Origin: a virus
Reading direction: 5' to 3' (one strand)
IMG/VR virus record: IMGVR_UViG_3300034375_009050
Location: 1 to 59,845 of that record
Length of the DNA: 59,845 bases
The number at the start of each line of letters is the position of its first letter. Within the stretch, counting starts at the first letter, position 1. Position numbers and translations under genes: made by a program. Below the pieces are notes generated by a model that made no database searches, was not told the DNA's origin, and worked only from the letters and a program-made list of their open reading frames with translations. Positions 23,933 through 32,183 of the stretch are shown in pieces.

Positions 23933-24535
23933 TTATTCTAGTATTTTATCTACCAATCCGTATTCTAAACATTTTTTAGCGTCCCACCATAAATCATGCT
24001 TTAATATTTCATCCAATTCTTTTTGTGGTACTTTAGTATACTCTTGATATAAATTTTTTATCATATCCATCAATTTAGTATTATTTTCCATATCGTCAAG
24101 TAAATCGGAATATTTTCCCCAACTAGTAGCACTTAATTGATGGATTAACATATAAGCGTGTTTGTGAATATATCTTTCTTTACCAACTACACTAATCATT
24201 GTACCAGCACTAGCAGCACACCCTTCTATAATTGTAATTACATCACATTTAGTATTTCTAATTGTATCTAAAGTTGATAAACCAGCAAAAATACTACCTC
24301 CGTAAGAATTGATGTGTAAATAAATTTTTGGTAACTCTACTCCTAATTTTAAACTACTAATTTGTAATTCTTTATCTAATTCATTTATTTGTTTATTCAA
24401 CTCTAACATCTTACTCCTTTCTACCTCAGAATAAAAATAAATGTGATTGTTTACCGTTGTAATTTCGTTATTACTATCACTAGATGAATTTGATTTATCA
24501 TCTTGTTTTACACCCCAAATTGGTTCTTTATTCAT
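23933..24535 (-). CDS. ClpP-family serine protease (second paralogue, divergent)
   Basis: 200 aa. The Clp fold runs from about residue 30: IYLHINSYGGSIFAGL (oxyanion loop), nucleophile Ser109 in GCAASAGT, His132 in LIHQL, and Asp181 in KHDLWWDA. The triad is complete. The handle region differs from canonical ClpP and the N-terminus (1-30) lacks the axial-loop sequence, so it may pair with the other ClpP in a mixed tetradecamer or act without ClpX. It starts one base after the stop of the first ClpP gene. Confidence 0.85.
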   Translation of the reverse strand: MNKEPIWGVKQDDKSNSSSDSNNEITTVNNHIYFYSEVERSKMLELNKQINELDKELQISSLKLGVELPKIYLHINSYGGSIFAGLSTLDTIRNTKCDVITIIEGCAASAGTMISVVGKERYIHKHAYMLIHQLSATSWGKYSDLLDDMENNTKLMDMIKNLYQEYTKVPQKELDEILKHDLWWDAKKCLEYGLVDKILE

Positions 24536-24536
24536 T

Positions 24537-25238
24537 TTAATTTCTTTTTTGTATTATCTCATCAATTATTCCATATTCTAAAGCTTGGTCTGCATCTAAC
24601 CATAAATCTCTTTGTGCATCCTTTTCAACTCTTTTGGTTGTTTTACCACAAGCTTTCGCCAATATATCAAATAAAATTTTATTGGTTTTTTCCCATTCAT
24701 CCATAGTAATTCGAGCGTCTTGGATGTTACCAACAGCACCACCACTAGATTGATGCAACATTGTTTTACTATATCTCAAAGAGTTTCTTTTACCTTTTGT
24801 CCCTACTGCTAATAATACTGAACCCATAGAAGCTGCCATACCAGTATTTAATGTCCTAATATCACATTTAACATATTCCATAACATCAACAATCCCCAAA
24901 CCAGCTTTTACCGAACCACCAGGTGAATCTATATGTAATGTAATATCATCGTCATTAATCGTATCTAAATACATTATTTGTGCTTGAAGAATTTGTGCAG
25001 TTATATCCATTATTGGTCCAGATAACCATATTATTCTTTCCATCATAAGTCTAGAAAATATATCAATTTGTGTGGCTCTCATTTCTCTTTCCTCTAAAAT
25101 ATAGGGTGTAAGTGAATTTTGATAGTCCCATAAAGTGGTAGACGAAATTGGGTTCTTCATACTTCTACTATATAAACTAAAATCTTTGATTAGGTCATTT
25201 TTCATATTTAAATTATTATTTTTTTGTTTTACTGTCAA
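24537..25238 (-). CDS. clpP: ClpP-family serine protease (canonical-like)
   Basis: 233 aa, or 222 aa from an internal Met at 25205. LHIDSPGGSVKAGLGI, Ser138 in MAASMGS, His162 in MLHQSSGGAVGNIQDARI, Asp211 in QRDLWLDA. These are standard ClpP signatures, and the length fits. No Clp ATPase gene is in the window, so it probably works with host ClpX or with an ATPase encoded elsewhere. The neighbour paralogue suggests a phage-made heteromeric ClpP. Confidence 0.9.
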   Translation of the reverse strand: MTVKQKNNNLNMKNDLIKDFSLYSRSMKNPISSTTLWDYQNSLTPYILEEREMRATQIDIFSRLMMERIIWLSGPIMDITAQILQAQIMYLDTINDDDITLHIDSPGGSVKAGLGIVDVMEYVKCDIRTLNTGMAASMGSVLLAVGTKGKRNSLRYSKTMLHQSSGGAVGNIQDARITMDEWEKTNKILFDILAKACGKTTKRVEKDAQRDLWLDADQALEYGIIDEIIQKRN

Positions 25239-25249
25239 TTTTATAATCT

Positions 25250-25828
25250 TTAACCTTGATAACTATCAATAGGTTCACCGTCAGAATAAACTAAATCACG
25301 ACATTCACGTAACATTTCTTGTTGACGTTCATAAATTGACTCCATAAACTCCATTTGAACTCTGTCATAATCTTCATCATCCCAATCCATATCTTCTGTA
25401 GGGTTATCCATATCATCTTCTTCAACCCAAATACAAGGTGTTCCGTCCAAATCTTTTTTGATTACGAGAGCACCAATAGGACTATACCCTTCATCCTCAT
25501 ACTGAACTTCAATAGAAACTTCAGGGTCCTTATCCACTAACATATTATAAAGGTGTATGAAGAATTTAATAGGTGGATACCAAGCTGAAGTTAATGTAAA
25601 ATTACCATAATCAATAATATCATCAAGATATGTCCACTTAGAACCAACATTATCTAACGACCATGAATTCATAACACCACCGCTTTCCGCAACTTCTACA
25701 TCATTGTAAAAGGTTTGTGCGAATGTGGTAACTTCACCATCGTTCGCTCTTTCTAATAACTCATCAAGGTATTTGATGGTTTCTTCATTTGCATGGACTT
25801 CAACCATGCTCTTTAAGTGATTTGCCAT
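25250..25828 (-). CDS. Api92/YubB-like protein (probable)
   Basis: 192 aa, very acidic. It begins with MANHLKSMVEVHANEETIKYL and has TSAWYPPIKFFIHLYNM near 80, followed by beta strands (VSIEVQYEDEGY-PIGALVIKK), a pattern seen in the ferredoxin-like domain of Api92/YubB (DUF1281-type) phage and plasmid proteins. Function unknown. Its 5' leader holds four tandem TTTTTTAA units. Confidence 0.55.
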   Translation of the reverse strand: MANHLKSMVEVHANEETIKYLDELLERANDGEVTTFAQTFYNDVEVAESGGVMNSWSLDNVGSKWTYLDDIIDYGNFTLTSAWYPPIKFFIHLYNMLVDKDPEVSIEVQYEDEGYSPIGALVIKKDLDGTPCIWVEEDDMDNPTEDMDWDDEDYDRVQMEFMESIYERQQEMLRECRDLVYSDGEPIDSYQG

Positions 25829-25858
25829 TTTTTAATTTTTTAATTTTTTAATTTTTTA
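25828..25858. repeat. Tandem 8-nt repeat TTTTTTAA x4
   Basis: Four nearly perfect copies fill the gap between two minus-strand genes; on the sense strand this is an A-rich leader just before the ATG. Likely slippage-prone low-complexity DNA. Confidence 0.8.
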
Positions 25859-26239
25859 TTTATTTTCTGTTTTCCATTCTTCACCAAAATCACCAATTTT
25901 TGCTCTATGTTCATCGGTTGGGTCATATTTTCTAGTGACGTAATAAACTAATATTGTTCCTGGTTCTAAAGCTTTATACCCATGATAAACCCCTGGTGGA
26001 ATTTCTAGTACTTGTGGGTTTTTGTCTGATAGATACTTGAATTCACAACCATCTTCTTCAGTTGCCCAACCAACTTTTAAACTACCTTTTAAACAAATCC
26101 AATAATCAGTTTGTTTCTCATGTTTATGCCAAGCTACTATGTGTTCTGTTGAATTGATATAACTAACATTTATTTGTCCTTCTTTGAGTGGGAATACATC
26201 CAGTAATCTTTGTGCTCTGTCATCTTCATGGTAATTCAT
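25856..26239 (-). CDS. Cupin, dTDP-sugar 3,5-epimerase/isomerase-like (RmlC fold)
   Basis: 127 aa. The cupin core runs from VSYINSTEHIVAWHKHEKQTDYWICLKGSLKVGW to LEIPPGVYHGYKALEPGTILVYYVT. His residues in WHKH and YHGY occupy RmlC-like positions. Smaller than full RmlC (~180 aa), closer to single-domain sugar epimerase/isomerase cupins of phages and O-antigen clusters. Probably acts on nucleotide sugars for glycan decoration; substrate unknown. Confidence 0.7.
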   Translation of the reverse strand: MNYHEDDRAQRLLDVFPLKEGQINVSYINSTEHIVAWHKHEKQTDYWICLKGSLKVGWATEEDGCEFKYLSDKNPQVLEIPPGVYHGYKALEPGTILVYYVTRKYDPTDEHRAKIGDFGEEWKTENK

Positions 26240-26285
26240 GTTTTAATTATACTAAATAAAAATATTTAAGAAAAGTCTAGAGCAT

Positions 26286-26312
26286 AAAAAAATGGGACCT
26301 ATGTCCCATTAT
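26286..26312 (-). terminator. Rho-independent terminator
   Basis: AATGGGAC/GTCCCATT, 8-bp stem with ATAG loop followed by U-rich tract on the minus strand, right after the 26315 gene. Confidence 0.85.
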
Positions 26313-26314
26313 TT

Positions 26315-26884
26315 TTAACACTCCAAAATATACTTTAAACTACCCATAGCGTTTTTGATGTGTGATTTTGGAATCCAGAATTCTAACTCACCAATCTCAT
26401 CGATTTTCTCCTTTAAATTCTTATTGAATTCTTTTATCTCAGATTGGGTAGTTGGTCTTTTTAATCCCATGTATTTTGCACATGTAGGACCGATTCCAGA
26501 AGCTTTTGATACCCAATCAGTCAAATCTCTACCACAACAACGACAACATCCAACATCAGTAAAAGTCATTTTTCCTTTGACTCTAACTGCTTTATTTGTC
26601 AACGCATTTATTTCTGAAACAGTTACTGTGATAGGTGTAATTTTACCCAAATTGTATTCTTCTGAAATTTCTCTAGCAACATATCTTTTTAAAACCAAGT
26701 CTACATTTATTTTAATTGGTTTGATACTGCCTTTAGGTTTTTTTGGTGCGAAGAATTTTTTAACCGCCTCCATTTGTTTTGGGGTTAACTTACCCCAACG
26801 ATTATATCCATTAAGTACGGATTTAACAAATCCATTATTACCTTCGTAGTTTATTAGTTTTTGTATTGTGTCTTGGTCAGTCAT
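26315..26884 (-). CDS. Zinc-ribbon protein of DUF6011-like type
   Basis: 189 aa. Central motif CCRCCGRDLTDWVSKASGIGPTC (four Cys, about residues 113-135; CxxCGRxLTD then GIGPxC) is the treble-clef/zinc ribbon found in many actinophage and marine-phage DUF6011 proteins. The flanks are basic. Possibly DNA or RNA binding. Own promoter (TATCTTTG) and terminator make it a single-gene unit. Confidence 0.65.
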   Translation of the reverse strand: MTDQDTIQKLINYEGNNGFVKSVLNGYNRWGKLTPKQMEAVKKFFAPKKPKGSIKPIKINVDLVLKRYVAREISEEYNLGKITPITVTVSEINALTNKAVRVKGKMTFTDVGCCRCCGRDLTDWVSKASGIGPTCAKYMGLKRPTTQSEIKEFNKNLKEKIDEIGELEFWIPKSHIKNAMGSLKYILEC

Positions 26885-26920
26885 ACTTTATTTTTTTAAG
26901 TGGTTATCAATTCAACAATA

Positions 26921-26928
26921 CAAAGATA
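26921..26928 (-). promoter_or_regulatory. Bacteroidota-type -7 element TATCTTTG
   Basis: Matches TAnnTTTG on the minus strand, 36 nt before the 26884 start. Confidence 0.5.
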
Positions 26929-26952
26929 ATTAAATTATATTAAACTACAAAC

Positions 26953-27858
26953 TTAATTTATCAAAATTAATTTTTTTGTACAATTAGGACATGTAAATTT
27001 TTCTTCAAATCGCTTATCAAAAACAACTTCATTTTCACAAACACATTCTTTTATTTCAAAGTCTTCTTTATTTGGTGATTCTTGTGGTGTGTAATTACAA
27101 ACCAAAGTTTTATCCATTATGTAAGCATATCTGTGTTTTTGTGTTCTAGGTAACCAAACTCCTTTAGCATCCTTAGTCGTACCTCTATAATTTTTTTTGA
27201 AAGTGCCATCACCAATATAAAGAAAAAAGTCACTTTTTGGTGTGGATAATCCATAATAAGTGAAATTACACACCTGATAGATACTACCACTATGTCTAGA
27301 ATTATCAGCTAAAGTAATTACCGCTCTAACATTTTCTTTCTTCAATAATCTAATTGATGTACCTAACAAAAATGATGTCGCATTAGTTCCATTTAAGTTT
27401 GGTAAAACACATAGTCTAGATAATTCTAAAACTGTTTGGTCAGTATTGGGTAATCCAAACCAACCTTTCAGTGCAACATTACCTTGTGGATTTGAGAATG
27501 TTGTCACACCTAAAATTTCTTCATCTCCTTTTTTAAATAATCCAAAAGAAAACTTAGCAAAGAACTTTGCGTCAGCCAAATAATGATATTTTTTTATAAA
27601 TTCGTAAGCCTGACTTTTATCTATCCTTTTAATTAAATAATCTTTTTTCTTAAAATTATTATTATGTCTAGGTTTTTCTTTAAATACGGGAAAATTACCA
27701 TGTGGTACGACATATTCTTTATCTGTTGAATTATTTTTAATTTTATAACCACCTTCTACCTTTCCTAAATATATCCCAACATTATTAGAATTGGTTATAA
27801 ATAAGTCACCATCTTTTAATTTAGATAATGTGGTAGATTCTTTGCTAAAATTTGTCAT
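26953..27858 (-). CDS. Mom-like DNA adenine modification protein (GNAT fold) with C-terminal zinc ribbon
   Basis: 301 aa. The core at about 75-235 has IKKYHYL, FGLFKKGDEEILGVTTFSNP, VLELSRLCVLPNLNGTNATSFLLG and AVITLADNSRHSGSIYQVCNFTYYG, the pattern of the phage Mu Mom family, which changes adenine to carbamoylmethyladenine and blocks restriction. The C-terminus has CVCENEVVFDKRF...CPNC, a zinc ribbon not found in Mu Mom. The first 60 residues are an extra beta-rich domain. It implies the phage DNA is chemically modified; the exact modification cannot be read from sequence. Confidence 0.75.
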   Translation of the reverse strand: MTNFSKESTTLSKLKDGDLFITNSNNVGIYLGKVEGGYKIKNNSTDKEYVVPHGNFPVFKEKPRHNNNFKKKDYLIKRIDKSQAYEFIKKYHYLADAKFFAKFSFGLFKKGDEEILGVTTFSNPQGNVALKGWFGLPNTDQTVLELSRLCVLPNLNGTNATSFLLGTSIRLLKKENVRAVITLADNSRHSGSIYQVCNFTYYGLSTPKSDFFLYIGDGTFKKNYRGTTKDAKGVWLPRTQKHRYAYIMDKTLVCNYTPQESPNKEDFEIKECVCENEVVFDKRFEEKFTCPNCTKKLILIN

Positions 27859-27896
27859 AATTTTATAATTTAATTAAAAATAAATAAAAAAAATAA

Positions 27897-28811
27897 TTAA
27901 ATCAATAAAGTATTAGTACTCTGATATTTTATTAGAGCGAGTTCTTTTTTCTTGGCCTCTAACATCACATCAACGTCTACACCATAGGTATTAATATATT
28001 CAGAGATATAATCTGAATGTGCTTGTGGTTTAATAGTATCATTATTCTCATGTAATGATTTACTCTCAGAGTAGTGAACTACAGGTTTGATATCACCCCA
28101 AGTGCTTGCAGCAAGTTTAAGTGCTTCTTCTTCCGTCAGACCACCTGTATTAAATTTATGGTGGTGATAATCAAACACTATTGGTATCCCTATCCTTTCG
28201 TGTATGTACATCAAATCCTTAACTGAATACATTGACTCTTTATCATCATTTTCTACAGTCAAACGTGTTTGTACGGATTTAGGTAATCTTTCAAAGTTCT
28301 TACAGAACCTATCCATAGCAGAAATCTTATCACCATACACACCATTACAATGTATATTAATTTTATTATATGGTGTTCTAGATAAACCAATTAAATCAAA
28401 TATTTCACCGTGGTTTGATAAATCTTTTATTGTGTTTTCAACAACATTATCGTTGGGTGATACTAAAACATTAAATGGACCTGGATGGAATGTAATTCTA
28501 TGTCCATATTTTTTAACCAAATGACCCAAACCACTTAACAAGTGTTTAATCCTAATGTAGTGAGGTAAATCAGATAATTTATATTCTGATGCCCAAGGAA
28601 AAATATCCGAACTCATTCTAAAAAATTTAATACCATTATTTTCATTCCATTGTATAATTTTTATTAAATCTCTGACATTTAAAATTGATAACTCAGAAGC
28701 ATAATCGATACCTTTACTAATAAATGTTCTTTTAATCATAGACCTATTGGTTGTGACTTTGGGTTTTTCTTTAGATAAAGACATATTAATACAAGCGTAT
28801 CCTAAATTCAT
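27897..28811 (-). CDS. uvsE: UV damage endonuclease UvsE/UVDE
   Basis: 304 aa from ATG 28811 (MNLGYACINMSL, the usual start region of UVDE); an upstream TTG is disfavoured. Family motifs: GYACIN, FFRMSSDIFPWAS, ITFHPGPFNVL, LTVENDDKE, PIVFDYHHHKFN and VVHYSES. The metal-binding His, Glu and Asp residues of the TIM barrel are all visible. It nicks 5' of UV photoproducts, giving light-damage repair that suits a phage in sunlit water. Host-type promoter upstream. Confidence 0.92.
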   Translation of the reverse strand: MNLGYACINMSLSKEKPKVTTNRSMIKRTFISKGIDYASELSILNVRDLIKIIQWNENNGIKFFRMSSDIFPWASEYKLSDLPHYIRIKHLLSGLGHLVKKYGHRITFHPGPFNVLVSPNDNVVENTIKDLSNHGEIFDLIGLSRTPYNKINIHCNGVYGDKISAMDRFCKNFERLPKSVQTRLTVENDDKESMYSVKDLMYIHERIGIPIVFDYHHHKFNTGGLTEEEALKLAASTWGDIKPVVHYSESKSLHENNDTIKPQAHSDYISEYINTYGVDVDVMLEAKKKELALIKYQSTNTLLI

Positions 28812-28879
28812 ATCGAAATAATTAAATTTTAAGTTTTGAACTACCCAAACCAATAGTATTGGTTAGGTATTTGAGATTT

Positions 28880-28887
28880 CAAATATA
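28880..28887 (-). promoter_or_regulatory. Bacteroidota-type -7 element TATATTTG
   Basis: Minus-strand TATATTTG, 69 nt before the UvsE start, in the gap between two divergent genes. Confidence 0.5.
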
Positions 28888-28892
28888 AAGAA

Positions 28893-28900
28893 TATTTATT
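28893..28900 (+). promoter_or_regulatory. TATTTATT element (late-promoter variant)
   Basis: Plus-strand TATTTATT, 10 nt before the 84-aa leader-tagged protein at 28911. Confidence 0.4.
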
Positions 28901-28910
28901 TAAAAAACAA

Positions 28911-29165
28911 ATGAAAGATAGAATAAAAAAATTATTAAGAGAATTTAGTATTGACGAACTAGATAGAAAAACATATAAAGATGGTCAATTATCTTTAGAA
29001 TATGTAGATGCTTACGATTACCCAAAATATGTTATTTATTATGATACAGAAGAACTAGTAGATGGTTATGGTGATGAAACAAATATAGTAGTCGCTGAAT
29101 TAGATTCTAGATTTTTTGATGAAAGAATGGCTAGAATAATATTACAATACCTAATAACTAGGTAA
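28911..29165 (+). CDS. Small protein with capsid-targeting-like leader
   Basis: 84 aa. Leader MKDRIKKLLREFS contains L-R-E, the same pattern as the LRR proteins. The remainder is acidic with a short beta-rich core (YPKYVIYYDTEE). No domain recognised. A strong terminator follows, so it is a monocistronic unit with its own TATTTATT element. Confidence 0.65.
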   Translation: MKDRIKKLLREFSIDELDRKTYKDGQLSLEYVDAYDYPKYVIYYDTEELVDGYGDETNIVVAELDSRFFDERMARIILQYLITR

Positions 29166-29196
29166 AATATTCAACTAAAATTTAAATATGTTCAAA

Positions 29197-29223
29197 AAAA
29201 AAACCCCAATATGGGGTTTTTTT
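29197..29223 (+). terminator. Rho-independent terminator
   Basis: AAAAACCCCA/TGGGGTTTTT, symmetric hairpin with U tract, after the 84-aa gene. Confidence 0.85.
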
Positions 29224-29231
29224 ACATTATC

Positions 29232-29290
29232 AGGAAGGTGTTGATTGTTGCGTTATCATTTAATTTAAAGTAGATTGCTGAAACCTTCCT
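29232..29290. ncRNA. Closed 59-nt stem-loop element
   Basis: AGGAAGGT (29232-29239) pairs perfectly with ACCTTCCT (29283-29290). The 43-nt interior is AT-rich. The arm resembles the closing arm (AAGGAAGG/CCTTCCTT) of the structured RNA at 18767-18829. Strand and function unclear. Confidence 0.35.
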
Positions 29291-29329
29291 TATTTATATA
29301 AACGTGAACTTATCACGGAATTTTTAAAA

Positions 29330-29494
29330 TCTGATGAGTAGTCAGAATATGGGTGAACTCTTTTTTAATTTAGGACTTCTGAGACTAAAAATCCCTTTTT
29401 TATTTTTTCAACAAGGTGGGGGAATATTTCCACCTCTCTCTTTCATAGTTATATTTAACTTTTGCTGAAAGTATTCTTTGGTCTACTCATCAGA
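29330..29494 (-). ncRNA. Structured RNA closed by a 12-bp end-to-end stem, adjacent to the DUF2828 gene
   Basis: Bases 29330-29341 and 29483-29494 are a perfect 12-bp inverted pair that closes a 165-nt region. Inside, on the minus strand, are a nested CTTTC/GAAAG plus AGTT/AACT hairpin, an AGGTGG/CCACCT hairpin and a TTTAG/CTAAA hairpin. It overlaps the last 5 bases of the DUF2828 CDS, and the 5' arm can alternatively fold into a small GGTCT/AGACC hairpin. A paired-ends RNA next to a Ro-like gene is the arrangement of bacterial Y RNAs; that identity is inference. Confidence 0.45.
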
Positions 29495-30905
29495 CCGTTA
29501 TTGGTTCGTATCGAAGTGAATCGACAGTCTCCATCATCATGTTATAAGGTGTGAAGTTATCACAAGTTAAAACATTTTTCATGATTGAAGGTGAGAATCC
29601 AGATACTAGTACTGTCCCCATTTCATTAAATGAAGTTGGGAAATTATCGTTTCTAGCATTTATGTTCCAGTAAACGATATCTGGTGTTTTATACCCAGCA
29701 TTCTCAAACATCTCTTTAATCATTTGTTGTGCGGTTGGGTTCCATTTACCTAACACATTAGCTGAATCGAATTCCATGTCTGAAAGAATCAGAACTTTAG
29801 TTGGCATCTCATGTTGAGACACTTGATGCTTGACTGCTTGTTCTAAAATTAATTCAAAAGTAGATGCTAAGTTTGTATTCATACCCCAATCAGCTCTTTT
29901 TAGTTGTTGATATCTATCTTTTAAATCACCATTAAGTACTTGAAATGTTGGTCTCTCTGAGAACGTAATAAACGTATCTTTGAACTGACCTACATTTCTT
30001 TCCGAAATATATAGACCTAGTGATATTGCAACATCCATACAAGAAACATTAGGATTGTTACCCGCTGAACATACCATAGAACCCGAAACATCTACAACTG
30101 GTAGTATTCTTTCTTCAGAACCTTCCATATAGTTAGGTAAAGCTTTCCACTGTTCACTCGCAATTTCGGAGTCCCCAAACTTAAGTGATTTAGTGATATC
30201 ATAAGGATATACCGCTCCAGCGTTAATTTTCACAGTACCCTTTTTAAGAGAATTAATATATTCTCTATATCTTTCACCGTCATTTTTGTGGAAAGCTTTT
30301 TGGTATCTAGATGCGGCTAAGGATGGTAATTTAGAATAATCAATATTCTCCCATTTTTTAGAACACATACTAGTTTCAACCACATTAGTCAAACTAACTA
30401 ATAATTTACGATACTCTTTAGGTGTCATATTCAAATACTTTCTAATTGTATTTGCCTTAACACCTTTTCTTGGCATCCACTTTGCACATAAACCATCTTT
30501 GTTGTTTAAAGCTGATTTAATTAATTCAAGTGGTTCCAACCAACAGTTGTCTGTACCTACAAGAGTTAGGACATCGTCCCATCTTCCATATTCACTAATT
30601 AAGTGAACATTTTTTTTAAGTACTTCACTGTGGTTTTTACATAACCAACCTAAAATATCTCTAAAAATTTGTCTTTCACCAGCACCTTCTCTCACATCTC
30701 TTGCCCAGAATAAAATTTTCATAGCAATTAGAGCGTCTTCATTATATGCTTTTGAGAACTTTGAAATAAGTTTTTTCTTATTTATCCCTCTCATCGCACC
30801 TATCTGAAAAAATAGGTTCACACAGTGGTTCAAAGAAGATGAATTAGTTGCCATCCCATTTTCGGTTACCGTGTCTTGTGTCTGAAGTGCGTCTCTCAAA
30901 TTCAT
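29490..30905 (-). CDS. DUF2828-family TROVE-like/vWA protein (Ro60-related)
   Basis: 471 aa. The N-terminal helical part (about 25-250) has ILFWARDVREGAGERQIFR, HLISEYGRWDDVL, LCAKWMPRKG, KEYRKLLVSLTNVVETSMCSKKWENIDYSKLPSLAASRYQKAF, the hallmark of DUF2828. The C-terminal vWA domain has MIDAS DVSGSM near 271-276. DUF2828 is built like TROVE/Ro60, a HEAT-like ring that binds RNA plus a vWA domain. Ro proteins bind Y RNA and misfolded RNA. The start is supported by TATTTATC directly upstream. Activity on RNA is inferred from the family relation. Confidence 0.8.
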   Translation of the reverse strand: MNLRDALQTQDTVTENGMATNSSSLNHCVNLFFQIGAMRGINKKKLISKFSKAYNEDALIAMKILFWARDVREGAGERQIFRDILGWLCKNHSEVLKKNVHLISEYGRWDDVLTLVGTDNCWLEPLELIKSALNNKDGLCAKWMPRKGVKANTIRKYLNMTPKEYRKLLVSLTNVVETSMCSKKWENIDYSKLPSLAASRYQKAFHKNDGERYREYINSLKKGTVKINAGAVYPYDITKSLKFGDSEIASEQWKALPNYMEGSEERILPVVDVSGSMVCSAGNNPNVSCMDVAISLGLYISERNVGQFKDTFITFSERPTFQVLNGDLKDRYQQLKRADWGMNTNLASTFELILEQAVKHQVSQHEMPTKVLILSDMEFDSANVLGKWNPTAQQMIKEMFENAGYKTPDIVYWNINARNDNFPTSFNEMGTVLVSGFSPSIMKNVLTCDNFTPYNMMMETVDSLRYEPITV

Positions 30906-30913
30906 GATAAATA
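30906..30913 (-). promoter_or_regulatory. TATTTATC element directly before ATG
   Basis: Minus-strand TATTTATC abuts the DUF2828 start codon, a one-base variant of the TATTTATA motif. Confidence 0.35.
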
Positions 30914-31039
30914 GGTTAATTTAATTTTTGGTTAGTATTATAAATATTAAATAAATTAGTAAAAGTGACTAACGTTGTTCAAGTATATTAAAAAAAATCA
31001 CTCCTGTCAAGCCCCAAGACGTAATTTTTTTATTTTTTT

Positions 31040-31258
31040 TTAATTTCCAATTTTTTCCATAAATAAATTAAGGTTTTCCAACTTGTCGTTGGCCGAAGCT
31101 AACTTATCTAAAGCTATCATCGCCTCCTCTACTTGTTGTGGATGTTCACCAATACCAACACTATTACACATGTAATTGTTTAGTGTAAATTCTGCTTCTG
31201 CTTTTTCAGCTTCACATTGTGCTTTTAAAGCTAAGTACATTAAATCTTTCCCTTTCAT
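31040..31258 (-). CDS. Small helical unknown protein
   Basis: 72 aa, helical (LMYLALKAQCEAEKAEAEF...). No family recognised. It is the last gene of the redox/GS run, with a non-coding 134-bp gap before the DUF2828 gene. Confidence 0.5.
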   Translation of the reverse strand: MKGKDLMYLALKAQCEAEKAEAEFTLNNYMCNSVGIGEHPQQVEEAMIALDKLASANDKLENLNLFMEKIGN

Positions 31259-31302
31259 TTTTTTTAATTTGTTTTTAATTGTGAATTTTTAATATGTTGT
31301 AA

Positions 31303-31905
31303 TTAGTGAAATGAAACAAAACCATTTTCTGATGCAACTTTAAAAGCTTCTTTCCAATCATCATATTTTGCAAAAAACCATTCCATATCTCTAATATCAT
31401 ATTCTTTGTATGGGTGTACTTTTAAAAACCACATATCTATGTTTTCTTTGATTTTACCTTCATTATTTATAAAATCATTATATAGTTTTTTACTTAACTT
31501 AGGTCCTATTATACCATCTGAATCTGAAAAATTAATTAATTCTGAAAATGGTGGACTTTCTGGTTTACCAATTATTGATTCATCTTCTAATGACCAAACT
31601 TCTTGAGCTCCACCTGAGAAACCAGCAGCTAAAGCTAAATCATCTCTCCATTCATTATACCCACTATAACTACCAGCCCTAAATGAATTTTCACCCAAAT
31701 TACGTGGTACCAAATACCAACCATTTTCTAAACCTTCTAAATGTTTTGGCCAATTACTATTTTTTTTGTCTATGTAATAAAGATAGTTATTTGGATATTG
31801 TTTATCCCATTCATCAAATTCCTTATTAAAAGGTTTAACACCTTTTGGTACTTTATTGGGTGGTATATGTTCTACGTTTGAATAATATGATATATCTAAT
31901 CCCAT
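31303..31905 (-). CDS. Conserved phage-type unknown protein (MGLDI family)
   Basis: 200 aa. It starts MGLDISYYSNVEHI and contains FRAGSYSGYNEWRDDLALAAG, a signature I associate with a widespread uncharacterised phage/plasmid family. Soluble, no catalytic motif. Overlaps the upstream glutaredoxin stop by one base. Confidence 0.6.
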   Translation of the reverse strand: MGLDISYYSNVEHIPPNKVPKGVKPFNKEFDEWDKQYPNNYLYYIDKKNSNWPKHLEGLENGWYLVPRNLGENSFRAGSYSGYNEWRDDLALAAGFSGGAQEVWSLEDESIIGKPESPPFSELINFSDSDGIIGPKLSKKLYNDFINNEGKIKENIDMWFLKVHPYKEYDIRDMEWFFAKYDDWKEAFKVASENGFVSFH

Positions 31906-32177
31906 TATAACATTAATTTTTTAATCTTTTCTACACCCTCTTCAATTTCATCAAAATCATTATCTGGTGCCAAATAAATTTTACTTTTTTCGTCATGATT
32001 AACGATACAAGCTGTTGGTATATATTGTGTGTTAGCTTCTTTACTAACTTTATCCCACTCTTTATCAAATCTTTCAATATCTCTGACTAAAAATTTAATG
32101 CCTTCTTTTTCTAATAAATTTTTCATTTTAGTACACCAAGGACACCCTTCTTCTGAATATATTAATAATGTTTTCAT
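31905..32177 (-). CDS. Glutaredoxin-like protein (CPWC)
   Basis: 90 aa. Active site CPWC at 12-15 (YSEEGCPWCTKMKNLLEKEG) and cis-Pro in YIPTA near 53. Length fits a glutaredoxin. First of three consecutive redoxins, 1-6 bp apart. Confidence 0.8.
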   Translation of the reverse strand: MKTLLIYSEEGCPWCTKMKNLLEKEGIKFLVRDIERFDKEWDKVSKEANTQYIPTACIVNHDEKSKIYLAPDNDFDEIEEGVEKIKKLML

Positions 32178-32183
32178 ATAATA

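Noticed and set aside
28812-28853. TTG start 14 codons upstream of UvsE
   Set aside because: The UVDE family starts near MNLGYAC; the extension has no family match.
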